Shown here in pieces: positions 1 to 9,149 of a DNA stretch of 64,000 nucleotides. The notes under the pieces were generated by a model, which did no database searches, was not told the DNA's origin, and saw only the letters and a program-made list of their open reading frames with translations. The stretch comes from Holophagales bacterium (GTDB lineage Bacteria; Acidobacteriota; Thermoanaerobaculia; Multivoradales; Multivoraceae), in the NCBI GenBank assembly GCA_009843505.1, contig VYDI01000031.1, positions 62,001 to 126,000 on the forward strand, written 5' to 3'. The translations under genes and the position numbers were made by a program. Positions within the stretch are counted from its first letter, which is position 1, and every line of letters starts with the position of its first letter.

Positions 1-656
1 CCCACGAGGTCGGTCAAATCGATACCCATCGTTTCCATGTGCAAGCTGAACAGGGCTTCCCCGCGCAGGATGCGCTGCAGTCCCACGTTCACGTCCGTGA
101 TCGCCCCGACCAGGCGCGGGTACGCCTCGAGGTGGGGGAGCAGATTGCCCTCGTCATCGTAGTAGCGACGGTCGCCGTCTCGCTCCATCGGCCCCAGAGT
201 CGTGGTCATGAACACGTTCAGGCGGTCGACGTACTGTCCGAGGGACAGGAGCAGGACTCTGCCCCTCACGACCGCCTGCACCAGGAAGCTGTCCAGCGAC
301 TCGAAGTTCTGGCTGTCGAAAGCGGCCTGGAGGACCCGATCGTCGTGCAAGTAGTAGAACTCGCCCAACGGAATGTCCGGTGCCAGGCCCTCCTCGATCT
401 GCTGGACGACCTGTCTGTGGGGCCGCATGTCCTCCAGTTGGTCGTGCAGGAACGAGACGAGGATCTCGAAGTCGCAGATGAGGACTTCGCGGTACTTCAG
501 CGCGACTTCCTGTTCGCTCGCCGCCTCCTGGCGGTTGCCGAGGAGGAAAGCCAGGTAGACGCCGACGAAGACGACCAGGAGCTCGATGGCGAAGAACGGC
601 AGGTTTCTCCGCAATCTGGTGCCGAACCCCGGAAGGGTCGCCGGCGTCTCAGCCAT
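1..656 (-). CDS. Membrane-anchored protein of unknown function (C-terminus beyond window)
   Basis: The reading frame runs off the left edge; about 218 residues are visible. The N-terminus is basic (RLRRN), followed by one hydrophobic segment at about residues 17-36 (FFAIELLVVFVGVYLAFLLG), then a soluble region rich in charged residues. This is a single-span anchored protein with a large domain outside the membrane or a long cytoplasmic tail. The layout resembles DUF6090-like proteins, which have an N-terminal helix ending near LQ/LG-N followed by a helical domain, but no catalytic motif is visible. The ATG at 656 is preceded by AGGAAG at good spacing. An in-frame ATG at 695 has no such site. 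The gene lies just downstream of the suf operon on the same strand, with a 77-bp gap. Function unknown. Confidence 0.6.
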   Translation of the reverse strand, partial: MAETPATLPGFGTRLRRNLPFFAIELLVVFVGVYLAFLLGNRQEAASEQEVALKYREVLICDFEILVSFLHDQLEDMRPHRQVVQQIEEGLAPDIPLGEFYYLHDDRVLQAAFDSQNFESLDSFLVQAVVRGRVLLLSLGQYVDRLNVFMTTTLGPMERDGDRRYYDDEGNLLPHLEAYPRLVGAITDVNVGLQRILRGEALFSLHMETMGIDLTDLV

Positions 657-733
657 CTCGTCTTCCTGTGCGCGTCGCAACCGGTTCCAGAACATGACGG
701 AGATGACGTCGGTCCGTCAGGAGCCGCGGACTC

Positions 734-1249
734 TCAGGGCCGCGAATCAAGATAGCGGTCGACCGCCTTCTCGAGCGCGGCGCTTCGCAGCCCGTTCTCC
801 TTCGCGCGGGTGCGGGCCTCTTCCCGGTCCACACCCTTTCCGGCGACCAGATAAGCGTAGTAGAGGGCGCCGACCCGGTTGCCCGAGGCGCAGTGGACGA
901 GCACCGGGCCGTCCACCTTGTCCATCGCTTCGATGAAGCGCTCGAAGGTCTCGGGTTGCTCGAGGCGTTCCGCGTCTACCGGCACGTTCAGGTAGGGAAC
1001 GTCGAGGCTCTGGAGCGCAGCCTGTTCGTCGAAGCCCCGGTTCTCGCCTTCGGCGCGCAGGTCCAGGACGAAGGACAGGCCGTCGGCGGCCATCGCCTTG
1101 AGCTGGTCCTCGGTCGGCTGGCCGCCGAAGAGAACGCCGGGCTCCGGGTGCTTCGCGCCGCGCAGGCCGTGGTCCTTCTGTTCCGCGGCGATGGCGGGCG
1201 CGCCGAGGACGAGGGCGGAGAGGGCGGTCGCAAGAAACACGCTACGCAT
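734..1249 (-). CDS. Secreted dual-specificity/tyrosine phosphatase-like protein
   Basis: 171 residues. It has a clear Sec signal peptide (MRSVFLATALSALVLG, cleavage near APAIAA) followed by a cysteine-phosphatase fold of the type found in bacterial DSP-like proteins (beta-lactamase-hydrolase-like phosphatases). The P-loop is HCASGNRVG, giving nucleophile C120 and R125 (C-x5-R), and LDLRAEGEN upstream fits the general-acid region. It probably acts on a phosphorylated or similar substrate in the periplasm; the substrate is unknown. The start at 1249 is chosen because the signal peptide begins there and the codon overlaps the sufT stop as TGATG, indicating coupled translation. The longer in-frame start at 1303 would put 18 hydrophilic residues before the signal. 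It is the last gene of the suf operon, an unexpected neighbour. Confidence 0.8.
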   Translation of the reverse strand: MRSVFLATALSALVLGAPAIAAEQKDHGLRGAKHPEPGVLFGGQPTEDQLKAMAADGLSFVLDLRAEGENRGFDEQAALQSLDVPYLNVPVDAERLEQPETFERFIEAMDKVDGPVLVHCASGNRVGALYYAYLVAGKGVDREEARTRAKENGLRSAALEKAVDRYLDSRP

Positions 1250-1590
1250 CAGAAGAACCCCAGTTCGAGTTTCGCGGCCTCGCTCATCATCGCCGGGTTC
1301 CACGTCGGATCCCAGACCACCTCGACTTCGGCGTCTTCGACGCCCTCGACGTCGCGAACCGTCCGCTCCACGTCGCCGGGCAGCGACTCGGCGACCGGGC
1401 AGTGCGGCGAGGTCAGGGTCATCTGCAGCTTGACGTGTGCTTTCTCATCGATCCGCACGTCGTAGATCAGGCCGAGCTCGTAGATGTCGACCGGAATCTC
1501 CGGGTCGTAGACCGTCTTGAGCGCCTCGACGATGCGGGCCTCGAGGGCCGCCGTGTCCACCTGGACTCCGCTCGCGGCGATGTCGTCCAT
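1249..1590 (-). CDS. sufT: SufT-like iron-sulfur assembly protein (DUF59/MIP18 family)
   Basis: 113 residues covering a complete MIP18/DUF59 domain. The signature is VYDPEIPVDIYELGLIYDV (residues 27-45) followed by MTLTSPHCPVAESLP, with the conserved cysteine at C64. Proteins of this family (SufT, PaaD, human CIAO2) act in maturation or trafficking of Fe-S clusters in the cytoplasm. The position directly after sufU and inside the suf operon supports that role here. There are 30 bp between the sufU stop and this start, and the next gene starts inside its stop codon. The ending (WNPAMMSEAAKLELGF) is typical of the stand-alone SUF-linked form. The family assignment is firm; the exact step it serves is inferred. 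Confidence 0.88.
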   Translation of the reverse strand: MDDIAASGVQVDTAALEARIVEALKTVYDPEIPVDIYELGLIYDVRIDEKAHVKLQMTLTSPHCPVAESLPGDVERTVRDVEGVEDAEVEVVWDPTWNPAMMSEAAKLELGFF

Positions 1591-1620
1591 TGTCAGTTTC
1601 CTCCCGTCCGACGGTACAGC

Positions 1621-2073
1621 CTACTCGGTGGACACCGTCTCCGAGTCCCCACCCTCGAGCGCCGCCCGGAGAGCGTGCCACGCCAGCGTCGCGCATTTGA
1701 TCCGCACCGGGTAGTCCTTGACGCCGCTCAGGACCTCCAGCTTGCCGAGGTCGACGCCGGCCGCCCCGTTGCCGTCGCCGGTCATCAACTTCAGGAAGGA
1801 AGCGATCAGCGCCTCCGCCTGCGGCCGTTCGAGCCCGCGGACGGCCTCGGTCATCAGGGAAGCCGAAGCGGTCGAGATCGCGCAGCCGACACCCTCGAAG
1901 GTCACGGCGTCGACAACGTCGCCGTCGGTGCGCAGGTAGACCTTCACCTGATCGCCGCAGAGCGGGTTGTAGCCCTCGGCGGAGGCACACACCGGCTCCA
2001 GGGCGCCGAAGTTCCGGGGCGCGCGGTAGTGGTCGAGGATGACCTGCTGGTAGAGATCGCGAAGATCAGACAT
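1621..2073 (-). CDS. sufU: SufU, sulfur transfer / Fe-S scaffold-type protein
   Basis: 150 residues, full length for SufU. It starts MSDLRDLYQQVILDHYRAPRN as in the family and carries the zinc/sulfur-transfer ligands C39 and D41 (NPLCGD), C64 (GVGCAIS) and C127 (RIKCATLAWH). In Firmicutes-type systems SufU accepts the persulfide from SufS by zinc-ligand exchange and passes sulfur to the SufBCD scaffold. The roughly 18-21-residue insertion between C64 and C127 (MTGDGNGAAGVDLG region) matches SufU and is absent from classic IscU, which supports SufU. The gene is 32 bp after sufS in the suf operon. Confidence 0.93.
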   Translation of the reverse strand: MSDLRDLYQQVILDHYRAPRNFGALEPVCASAEGYNPLCGDQVKVYLRTDGDVVDAVTFEGVGCAISTASASLMTEAVRGLERPQAEALIASFLKLMTGDGNGAAGVDLGKLEVLSGVKDYPVRIKCATLAWHALRAALEGGDSETVSTE

Positions 2074-2105
2074 GACTGCCGGTGGGACCTCCTACCCTAC
2101 GCCCA

Positions 2106-3389
2106 TCAGCCGAAGATTCGCCGCACTTCGTGCAGGCTCGAGACGAGCAGGTCGACTTCCTCGTGGGTGTTGTACAGCCCGAACGAGGCCCGCACCGTGG
2201 CCGGGACGCCGAGCCGTTCCATCAGCGGTTGCGCACAGTGGTGGCCGGCGCGGATCGCCACCCCCTGCTCGTCGAGAATCGTTGCCACATCGTGGGGGTG
2301 CGCGCCGTCGATCACCAGTGACACGACGGCGGCCCGGAGCGAACCTCCTTCTGTGTCCTGCCCCAGCACGCGAACCCAGGGGAGATCGTTCAACACTTCC
2401 ACAGTATGGGAGAGCAGTTCGTGTTCGTGCCGCTCGATCCGATCCAGGCCGATCGCCTCCAGGAACTCGACCGCGACGCCCAGACCGATTGCCGGCGCGA
2501 TCGCAGGCGTTCCCGCTTCGAAGCGCTGCGGCGGCGCCGCGTAGTCCGTGCGCTCGAAGGTGACCCGCGTGATCATCGCCCCGCCGCCATGGTACGGAGG
2601 CATGGCCGCGAGCAGCTCGCGCCGGCCCCAGAGCACGCCGATGCCGCCGGGACCGTACATCTTGTGGCCCGAGAAGGCGTAGAAGTCGCAGCCGAGCGAC
2701 GCGACGTCGATAGTCATGTGCGGCACCGCCTGCGCGCCGTCGACGACCACGACCGCGTCCGAGCGGGCACGGGTGAGCTCGACCACGGCCGGGATGTCGT
2801 TGACCGTGCCAAGCGCATTCGAGACGTGGGTTAGCGCGACCACCCGGGTGCGCTCGTTGAGCATTCCGGCGAACGCCTCCAGATCGAGTTCACCGTCGTC
2901 GGTGATCGGCGCGGCGCGCACCCGGGCGCCGGTCTGCTCGCAGACGAGCTGCCAGGGAACGATGTTCGAGTGGTGCTCCATCTCGGTCAGCAGCACTTCG
3001 TCGCCGGGCGCAAGAAGCGGCCGGCCGTAGCTCTGGGCAACCAGGTTCAGGCTCTCGGTCGTGCCACGCGTGAAGACGACCTCATGGCTGTCCGGAGCGC
3101 CGATGAAGCGGGCTACCTTGCCGCGCGCCGCCTCATACGCGTCGGTCGACAGCTCGGACAGCGCGTGGACGCCGCGGTGGGCGTTGGCGTAGTAGGTGCG
3201 ATAGCAGTCGTTGACCGCGTCGATCACGACCTCCGGCCGCTGCGCGCTGGCGGCGTTATCGAGGTAGACCAGCCGGTGGCCGTGAACCTCCCGGGCGAGG
3301 ATCGGAAACGAGGCGCGCAGCCGCTCGACATCGAGAGCACCGGCCGCCGGTGGCCGCTCCCCGTCTGCCAAGGGCGCCGGAGCCGTCAT
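2106..3389 (-). CDS. sufS: SufS, cysteine desulfurase (group II)
   Basis: 427 residues, full length. This PLP enzyme removes sulfur from L-cysteine as an enzyme-bound persulfide for cluster assembly. The PLP lysine is K243 in FSGHKMYGPGGIGVLWG and the persulfide cysteine is C385 in RAGHHCAQPLM, the short-loop SufS form. The DNAASAQRP start of the large domain and the TEMEHHSNIVPWQ cofactor-binding stretch are intact. It starts with ATG 4 nt after sufD stops and is followed by sufU, its usual partner. The first ~20 residues (APLADGERPPAAGALD) are extra and probably disordered. Confidence 0.95.
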   Translation of the reverse strand: MTAPAPLADGERPPAAGALDVERLRASFPILAREVHGHRLVYLDNAASAQRPEVVIDAVNDCYRTYYANAHRGVHALSELSTDAYEAARGKVARFIGAPDSHEVVFTRGTTESLNLVAQSYGRPLLAPGDEVLLTEMEHHSNIVPWQLVCEQTGARVRAAPITDDGELDLEAFAGMLNERTRVVALTHVSNALGTVNDIPAVVELTRARSDAVVVVDGAQAVPHMTIDVASLGCDFYAFSGHKMYGPGGIGVLWGRRELLAAMPPYHGGGAMITRVTFERTDYAAPPQRFEAGTPAIAPAIGLGVAVEFLEAIGLDRIERHEHELLSHTVEVLNDLPWVRVLGQDTEGGSLRAAVVSLVIDGAHPHDVATILDEQGVAIRAGHHCAQPLMERLGVPATVRASFGLYNTHEEVDLLVSSLHEVRRIFG

Positions 3390-3393
3390 CTGC

Positions 3394-4755
3394 CTACCGC
3401 GTTCCGCCGCCGTTCAGGCTCGCGAGCAAGCGACCCTCCAGGTCCTGCCGGAGCGGCTCGTGGGACGCCTTCTCGACCAGCTCCCGGGCGAAGGCGTAGA
3501 CCAGCATCGCGTGGGCCTGCTCGCGCTCGATGCCGCGGGAGCGCAGGTAGAAGAGCGCTTCCTCGTCCAGACGGCCGATCGTCGAGCCGTGCGTGCAGCG
3601 CACGTCGTCGGCGAAGATCTCGAGTTGCGGATTGCTGTTGGCTAGCGCCGACTTCGACAGGAGCAGGTTGCGGTTCGTCTGCTTGGCGTCCGTCTTCTGC
3701 GCCGCCTGGTGCACGTAGATGCGGCCGTTGAACACCGAACGCGCCCGGCCGTCGAGGACGCCCTTGTAGAGCTGATGGCTCGTCGTGTGCGGCTGACGGT
3801 GTTCGACCCGCATGTGGTTGTCCACGAACTGGGAGCCAGCGACGACGTAGAGACCGTCGAGCGTGCAGTGGGCGCCCTCGCCGTCCAGCAGCCCCACCGT
3901 GTCGTTCCTGACCAGGCCGCCCCCAAAGGCCAGGGACGATGAGTCGAACGACGCGGAGCGCTCGAGCTGCGCGTGCTGAAAGCCGAGGTGGAACGCGTCG
4001 GTCGCGTCGGCCTGAAGCCGGGTGTGGTGGAGCACCGAGCCCGCGCCGCAAACGAACTCCGACACCGGGCAGACGAAGTAGCCGCCGGCCTTCCGGTCGA
4101 CAGCGGCGAAGGTCTCGATCACCGAAGCCTGGCTGTTCTCGCCGGCGATGACGAGCAGGCGGGGAAAGCTGACCTCGACGGCGGGCGTTTCGTCGCCGGA
4201 CTCCGCGGCGGGCGCCGCGGGAGCGTTGAGCCAGAGCACCTGCAACGGCTGCTCGACGACGGCTCCATCCGGAATCACGATCGCCGCGCCGTCTTCGAAC
4301 AGGCCGGTGCTGAGGGCCGCGAACGGGTGCACGCCCGCGTCGGCGCTGCACGAAGCGCGGCCGGAAGCGTAGGCGCCGAGATGCTCAAGGACCGGTTCCG
4401 TGTCGCCGCCGGCGCCGAGTTCCGCCAGAGCCACCGCGGTGACCTGTCTCGGCGGCGACGAGACCTCCGGCGCGTAGCGGCCGTTCAGGAACACCATCCG
4501 GGGACAGTCCGGGTAGAGAAAGCGGGCGGCCTCGCCGCCCTGGAGCGGGCGCCGCGAAGCCGCTGCCGGCGCCGCGCGTAGCAGCGAACCGAGGTTCGTC
4601 TGCCGCCACTCCTCGTCGCGGGCGGTCGGGAAGCCGGCGGCCTCGAAGCGCTCGATCGCCTCCTGGCGCCGCGCACGCAGAACCTCCGGCTCGCCGCTGC
4701 GGCGAGCGTAGAGATCGAGGTATGGCGCGGTGGAGCGGCCGCTGACGACGGTCAC
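3394..4755 (-). CDS. sufD: SufD, Fe-S cluster scaffold subunit
   Basis: 453 residues, the usual SufD length. The C-terminal half has the beta-helix signature: GLYVVAGSQFVDNHMRVEH, then HTTSHQLYKGVLDGRARSVF and FADDVRCTHGSTIGRLDEEAL, including the conserved histidine of the SufB-SufD interface. SufD pairs with SufB and SufC as the SufBC2D scaffold on which clusters are built. The N-terminal part (ARRQEAIERFEAAGFPTARDEEWRQTNL) is also family-typical. The start is GTG at 4755, 4 nt after sufC. The order sufB-sufC-sufD-sufS is canonical. Confidence 0.94.
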   Translation of the reverse strand: MTVVSGRSTAPYLDLYARRSGEPEVLRARRQEAIERFEAAGFPTARDEEWRQTNLGSLLRAAPAAASRRPLQGGEAARFLYPDCPRMVFLNGRYAPEVSSPPRQVTAVALAELGAGGDTEPVLEHLGAYASGRASCSADAGVHPFAALSTGLFEDGAAIVIPDGAVVEQPLQVLWLNAPAAPAAESGDETPAVEVSFPRLLVIAGENSQASVIETFAAVDRKAGGYFVCPVSEFVCGAGSVLHHTRLQADATDAFHLGFQHAQLERSASFDSSSLAFGGGLVRNDTVGLLDGEGAHCTLDGLYVVAGSQFVDNHMRVEHRQPHTTSHQLYKGVLDGRARSVFNGRIYVHQAAQKTDAKQTNRNLLLSKSALANSNPQLEIFADDVRCTHGSTIGRLDEEALFYLRSRGIEREQAHAMLVYAFARELVEKASHEPLRQDLEGRLLASLNGGGTR

Positions 4756-4759
4756 GGGT

Positions 4760-5515
4760 TCAGACTCCGGACGAACCGTTGGTCAGGCCGGTGTAGCCCT
4801 TCTCCTCGAGTTCGAGCGCCAGCTCGCTGCCGCCGGAGCGGACGATCCGCCCATCCAGGAGCACGTGAACGTGGTCGGGCACGATGTAGTTCAGCAGTCG
4901 CTGGTAGTGGGTGATGACGACGAATGCCCGGTCCTCGCTCCTCAGCGCGTTGACCCCGGCCGCCACCGTCTTCAGCGCGTCGATGTCCAGCCCGGAGTCC
5001 GTCTCGTCGAGGACGGCCAGCCGGGGTTCGAGCACCGCCATCTGGAGGATCTCGTTCCGCTTCTTCTCGCCGCCCGAGAAGCCCTCGTTGACGGGGCGCC
5101 GCAACAGCGCCTCGTCCACGTCGACCAGCTCCGCGCGCTTGCGCAGCAACTGAAGAAAGTCCATGGCGTCGAGTTCGTCCTCGCCCCTGGCCTTCCGGAT
5201 CGCGTTGAGCGCGGCCTTGAGGAAGTAGCTGTTGCCGACGCCCGGGATCTCGACCGGGTACTGGAAGGCGAGGAAGAGGCCGGCATGGGCTCGCTCTTCA
5301 GGGGCCATCTCCTGCAGGTCGTCGCCATCCAGTTCCAGCGAGCCGGCCGTGATGTCGTAGTCCTCCCGGCCCGCGAGCACCTGGGCCAGTGTGCTCTTGC
5401 CCGAGCCGTTCGGCCCCATCACCGCGTGGACCTCGCCGGCGTTCACCTCGAGATCCACACCCTTCAGGATTTCCTGCTCTTCGACCTTCGCGTGAAGGTC
5501 ACTCACCCTCAGCAT
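4760..5515 (-). CDS. sufC: SufC, ATPase of the Fe-S scaffold complex
   Basis: 251 residues. This soluble ABC-type ATPase energises SufBC2D. Walker A is GPNGSGKST (residues 34-42), the signature loop is FSGGEKKRNEI and Walker B is LAVLDETDSGLD with the SufC-typical D-S-G-L-D. The H-loop is VITHYQRLL. The start at 5515 (MLRVSDLHAKVEEQEILKG) is chosen because it matches the family N-terminus and has GGAGAG 8 nt upstream. The in-frame start at 5566 would add 17 unrelated residues. There is a 69-bp gap after sufB. Confidence 0.95.
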   Translation of the reverse strand: MLRVSDLHAKVEEQEILKGVDLEVNAGEVHAVMGPNGSGKSTLAQVLAGREDYDITAGSLELDGDDLQEMAPEERAHAGLFLAFQYPVEIPGVGNSYFLKAALNAIRKARGEDELDAMDFLQLLRKRAELVDVDEALLRRPVNEGFSGGEKKRNEILQMAVLEPRLAVLDETDSGLDIDALKTVAAGVNALRSEDRAFVVITHYQRLLNYIVPDHVHVLLDGRIVRSGGSELALELEEKGYTGLTNGSSGV

Positions 5516-5584
5516 TGCTGTATCTCTCCGTGCGGCATCTTTCCGGCCGCTTGCGGTCCTGGCCAACCCCGGCCCCCCGAAAGG

Positions 5585-7032
<1,448 letters not shown>

Positions 7033-7033
<1 letters not shown>

Positions 7034-7488
7034 CAGGAACTGCTCCCCAGCGGAATGAGCGCGCGGGCGGCGGGCCGGCCGGCGAGAAAGTCCGGACGCG
7101 CCATATCCTCGATCGTGATCCCTTCGAGAGCCTGCCGGACGGTACGGTCGATCCGCTGCCAGTTCTCCCGTACGCGGCAGAACGCCTCGTAGGAGCACTC
7201 GTGCTCCGAGTGCTCGCTGCACTCGGTCAGGGCGATCGGCCCCTCGAGGGCGAAGATCACGTGTGCGACGCTGATCTCCGCCGCCGAACGCGCCAATTCG
7301 TAGCCTCCGTGCACGCCGCGGTGAGAAACCAGCAGGCCGGCCCTGGCGAGCATCTTGAGGATCTTGCTCACCATCGCGGGCGGCAGATGCGTCTGCAGGG
7401 CCAGTTCAGCCGCCGCAGTCTGCCCGGTCAGGGCCAGTTGGCTCATCAGGACGATCCCGTAGTCGGCTTGCTTGGTCAGACGAATCAT
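7033..7488 (-). CDS. IscR-like Rrf2-family Fe-S sensing repressor of the suf operon
   Basis: 151 residues. It has an N-terminal winged helix ([19 protein letters not shown], then [31 protein letters not shown]) followed by the cluster-binding segment with C90, C98 and C104. This is nearly the C92-C98-C104 arrangement of E. coli IscR, so a [2Fe-2S] or similar cluster very likely controls DNA binding. As the first gene of the suf operon, translationally coupled to sufB, it is expected to repress the operon when clusters are plentiful. A GACT-N5-AGTC palindrome lies just upstream of the gene. No good ribosome-binding site precedes the ATG at 7488. Confidence 0.9.
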
Positions 7489-7500
7489 GACGGCGAAACG

Positions 7501-7517
7501 GGGACTCGAATAGTCCC
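7501..7517 (-). promoter_or_regulatory. Putative Rrf2/IscR-type operator of the suf operon
   Basis: A perfect inverted repeat, GGGACT-N5-AGTCCC (on the minus strand GGGACTATTCGAGTCCC), sits 13-29 nt before the regulator start. Its core GACT-N5-AGTC has the same half-sites and spacing as the centre of the IscR type 1 site (GACT-RWWWY-AGTC); the first three of the five central bases also fit. It overlaps the predicted transcription start, as expected for autorepression. Binding is inferred. Confidence 0.6.
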
Positions 7518-7524
7518 GATTCGG

Positions 7525-7552
7525 AGGTTAGCACGGGAGGGCCGTCTGTCAA
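7525..7552 (-). promoter_or_regulatory. Candidate promoter of the suf operon
   Basis: On the minus strand a perfect TTGACA (7552-7547) is followed after 16 bp by TAACCT (7530-7525), a weak -10. Transcription would begin close to 7518, at the edge of the palindrome at 7501-7517. The -35 match is exact; the -10 matches at only three of six positions. Confidence 0.45.
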
Positions 7553-7622
7553 TGAGTGGGAGGACCGGGCTACGCAGCACCCGTCGTCCCGCCCACAGCA
7601 ATGTGCTACCGTGTGCGTCATC

Positions 7623-7916
7623 ATGACCGAGGTCACTGCAAGGACGTCCAGAGTCGGCATCCGGGAGCTGCGTCAGAACCTCAGCGTGTACATCCGCCGG
7701 ATTCGCCAGGGCGAGCGCTTCGAGGTCACGGATCGCGGTCGGCCGGTGGGTCTGCTCCTGCCGCTCTCCAGGGACATGTCGCCGCTGGAGCGCCTGATCG
7801 CCGAGGGCCGCGCGACCAGGCCGGTGGGGGACCTTCTGGATCTGCCACCTCCCACAGGCGAACCCTCGACCGAGGTAAGCGACCTGCTGATCGCCGACCG
7901 GGAGGACCGGCTCTAA
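7623..7916 (+). CDS. Antitoxin, Phd/YefM family
   Basis: 97 residues. The N-terminal part (RVGIRELRQNLSVYIRRIRQGERFEVTDRGRPVGLLLPL) is a classic Phd/YefM DNA-binding and dimer domain. The acidic tail (STEVSDLLIADREDRL) would block the toxin. It is followed after 9 bp by a PIN-domain toxin gene, forming a type II toxin-antitoxin pair in which the antitoxin normally autoregulates the operon. The start is placed at the ATG at 7623; an in-frame GTG at 7611 would add four residues (MCVI). TACCGT lies at 7607-7612, a possible -10 close to the start. Confidence 0.88.
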   Translation: MTEVTARTSRVGIRELRQNLSVYIRRIRQGERFEVTDRGRPVGLLLPLSRDMSPLERLIAEGRATRPVGDLLDLPPPTGEPSTEVSDLLIADREDRL

Positions 7917-7925
7917 CCGGTAGTA

Positions 7926-8315
7926 GTGATCTACCTGGAGTCCTCGGCACTCGTCAAGCTGATCGTCGCGGAACCGGAGTCGAGCGCCCTCCGCGCCTAC
8001 CTCGCCGGACAAGCAGGTCGGGTAACGAGCCAACTGACACGGGTCGAAGTCCTCCGCGCTGTACGTCGCGCCCAGCGACCCCAGACGACAGTCCGGCGCG
8101 CGGAGAGGGCGCTTGAGCGCATCGCGCTGGTGCCTCTGGACGAACGAGTCCTGTTCCACGCGGCGTCACTGGATCCGCCCGGTCTCCGCAGTCTCGACGC
8201 CATTCACCTTGCCACCGCACTGTCCTTGAACCGACTCGACGCCCTGGTGACCTACGACCGACGGCTCAGGGACGCGGCCACCGACGCAGGTCTCGCCACA
8301 GCGTCGCCCGGATAG
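7926..8315 (+). CDS. PIN-domain ribonuclease toxin (VapC-like)
   Basis: 129 residues, a single PIN domain. Metal-binding acidic positions are visible: E5 in MIYLESSALVKL (commonly Asp, with Glu also seen in the family), the Glu in TRVEVLRAV, the Asp in RSLDAIHLATA and the Asp in LVTYDRRL. Such toxins cleave specific RNAs, often tRNAs or rRNA, when free of antitoxin. The start is GTG, 9 bp after the Phd-type antitoxin. Pairing with a Phd/YefM-fold rather than AbrB-fold antitoxin is common. The RNA target cannot be read from sequence. Confidence 0.88.
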   Translation: MIYLESSALVKLIVAEPESSALRAYLAGQAGRVTSQLTRVEVLRAVRRAQRPQTTVRRAERALERIALVPLDERVLFHAASLDPPGLRSLDAIHLATALSLNRLDALVTYDRRLRDAATDAGLATASPG

Positions 8316-8363
8316 GTCCGGCCCAAGGGTGCGCGGCCGCCCTGCGCTACCGTGAGGGTCGCC

Positions 8364-9140
8364 GTGACGGATTCGGCTGCCATTCCCATCTACTTCGATG
8401 TCTTCGGCGCGATCGTCATGATCTGGTGCGGGCTGACCGCGCCGGTCCTGGTCTACGGCCTGGTGGGCAAGGACCGGACCGGCCGGGTAGGCGGCCGTGC
8501 CTGGGGACCGAAGGTCGACCCGCGCTGGGGCTGGCTCTTCATGGAACTCTCGGCCCTGGCTGTCTTTCCCGTCGTCTATCTCGCGGCCGGGGAGCGTCAC
8601 CGGGTCGGCGACATCCTTGTCGGCCTCTGGCTTGCCCACTACGTTCACCGCACCCTCGTGTGGCCGTGGATCGTCCAGCGCCAGGCTCGTCCGTTCCCCG
8701 CCGTCACCGCCGTCTCCGGCTTCTGCTTCAACCTCGTCAACGGCGTGCTCCTCGGCTGGTTCATGGCCCGGATCGCCGACTATCCGGTGGACTGGTTCTC
8801 CGACCCGCGGTTCCTGGCCGGGGCCGCTCTCTTCGCCTTCGGGGCGATTCTCAACATCTCGTCCGACTACCGCCTGTCGGCCCTACGAGCCAGGGCCTCG
8901 GGCGGCGCTGTCCTGCCGCGCGGCGGCGCCTTCGACTCCGTCTCCTGCCCCAACCTGGCCGGAGAGATCGTCGAGTGGACCGGTTTCGCGCTGATGAGCT
9001 GGTCACTGCCCGGTCTGGCGTTCGCGTTGTGGACGGCGGCGAATCTGATCCCGCGCGCGCGCTGGCGGCACCGCTGGTACCAAGACCGATTCCCCGACTA
9101 CCCCTCGAACCGCCGGGCGCTCTTCCCCGGCCTGCTGTGA
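8364..9140 (+). CDS. Membrane protein with steroid 5-alpha-reductase C-terminal fold
   Basis: About 258 residues with 6-7 hydrophobic segments. The C-terminal signature is that of the steroid 5-alpha-reductase/isoprenylcysteine methyltransferase superfamily: LPRGGAFDSVSCPNLAGEIVEW, then a hydrophobic helix, and the end RHRWYQDRFPDYPSNRRALFPGLL. The N-x2-GE-x3-W and the final Y-x3-FPDYP-x2-R pattern match NADPH-binding residues of 3-oxo-5-alpha-steroid 4-dehydrogenases. The likely activity is reduction of an enone lipid; the substrate is unknown. The GTG at 8364 has GAGGG just upstream and is preferred over the in-frame GTG at 8352. It ends 9 bp before the convergent transporter gene. Confidence 0.8.
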   Translation: MTDSAAIPIYFDVFGAIVMIWCGLTAPVLVYGLVGKDRTGRVGGRAWGPKVDPRWGWLFMELSALAVFPVVYLAAGERHRVGDILVGLWLAHYVHRTLVWPWIVQRQARPFPAVTAVSGFCFNLVNGVLLGWFMARIADYPVDWFSDPRFLAGAALFAFGAILNISSDYRLSALRARASGGAVLPRGGAFDSVSCPNLAGEIVEWTGFALMSWSLPGLAFALWTAANLIPRARWRHRWYQDRFPDYPSNRRALFPGLL

Positions 9141-9149
9141 GACCGGGTC

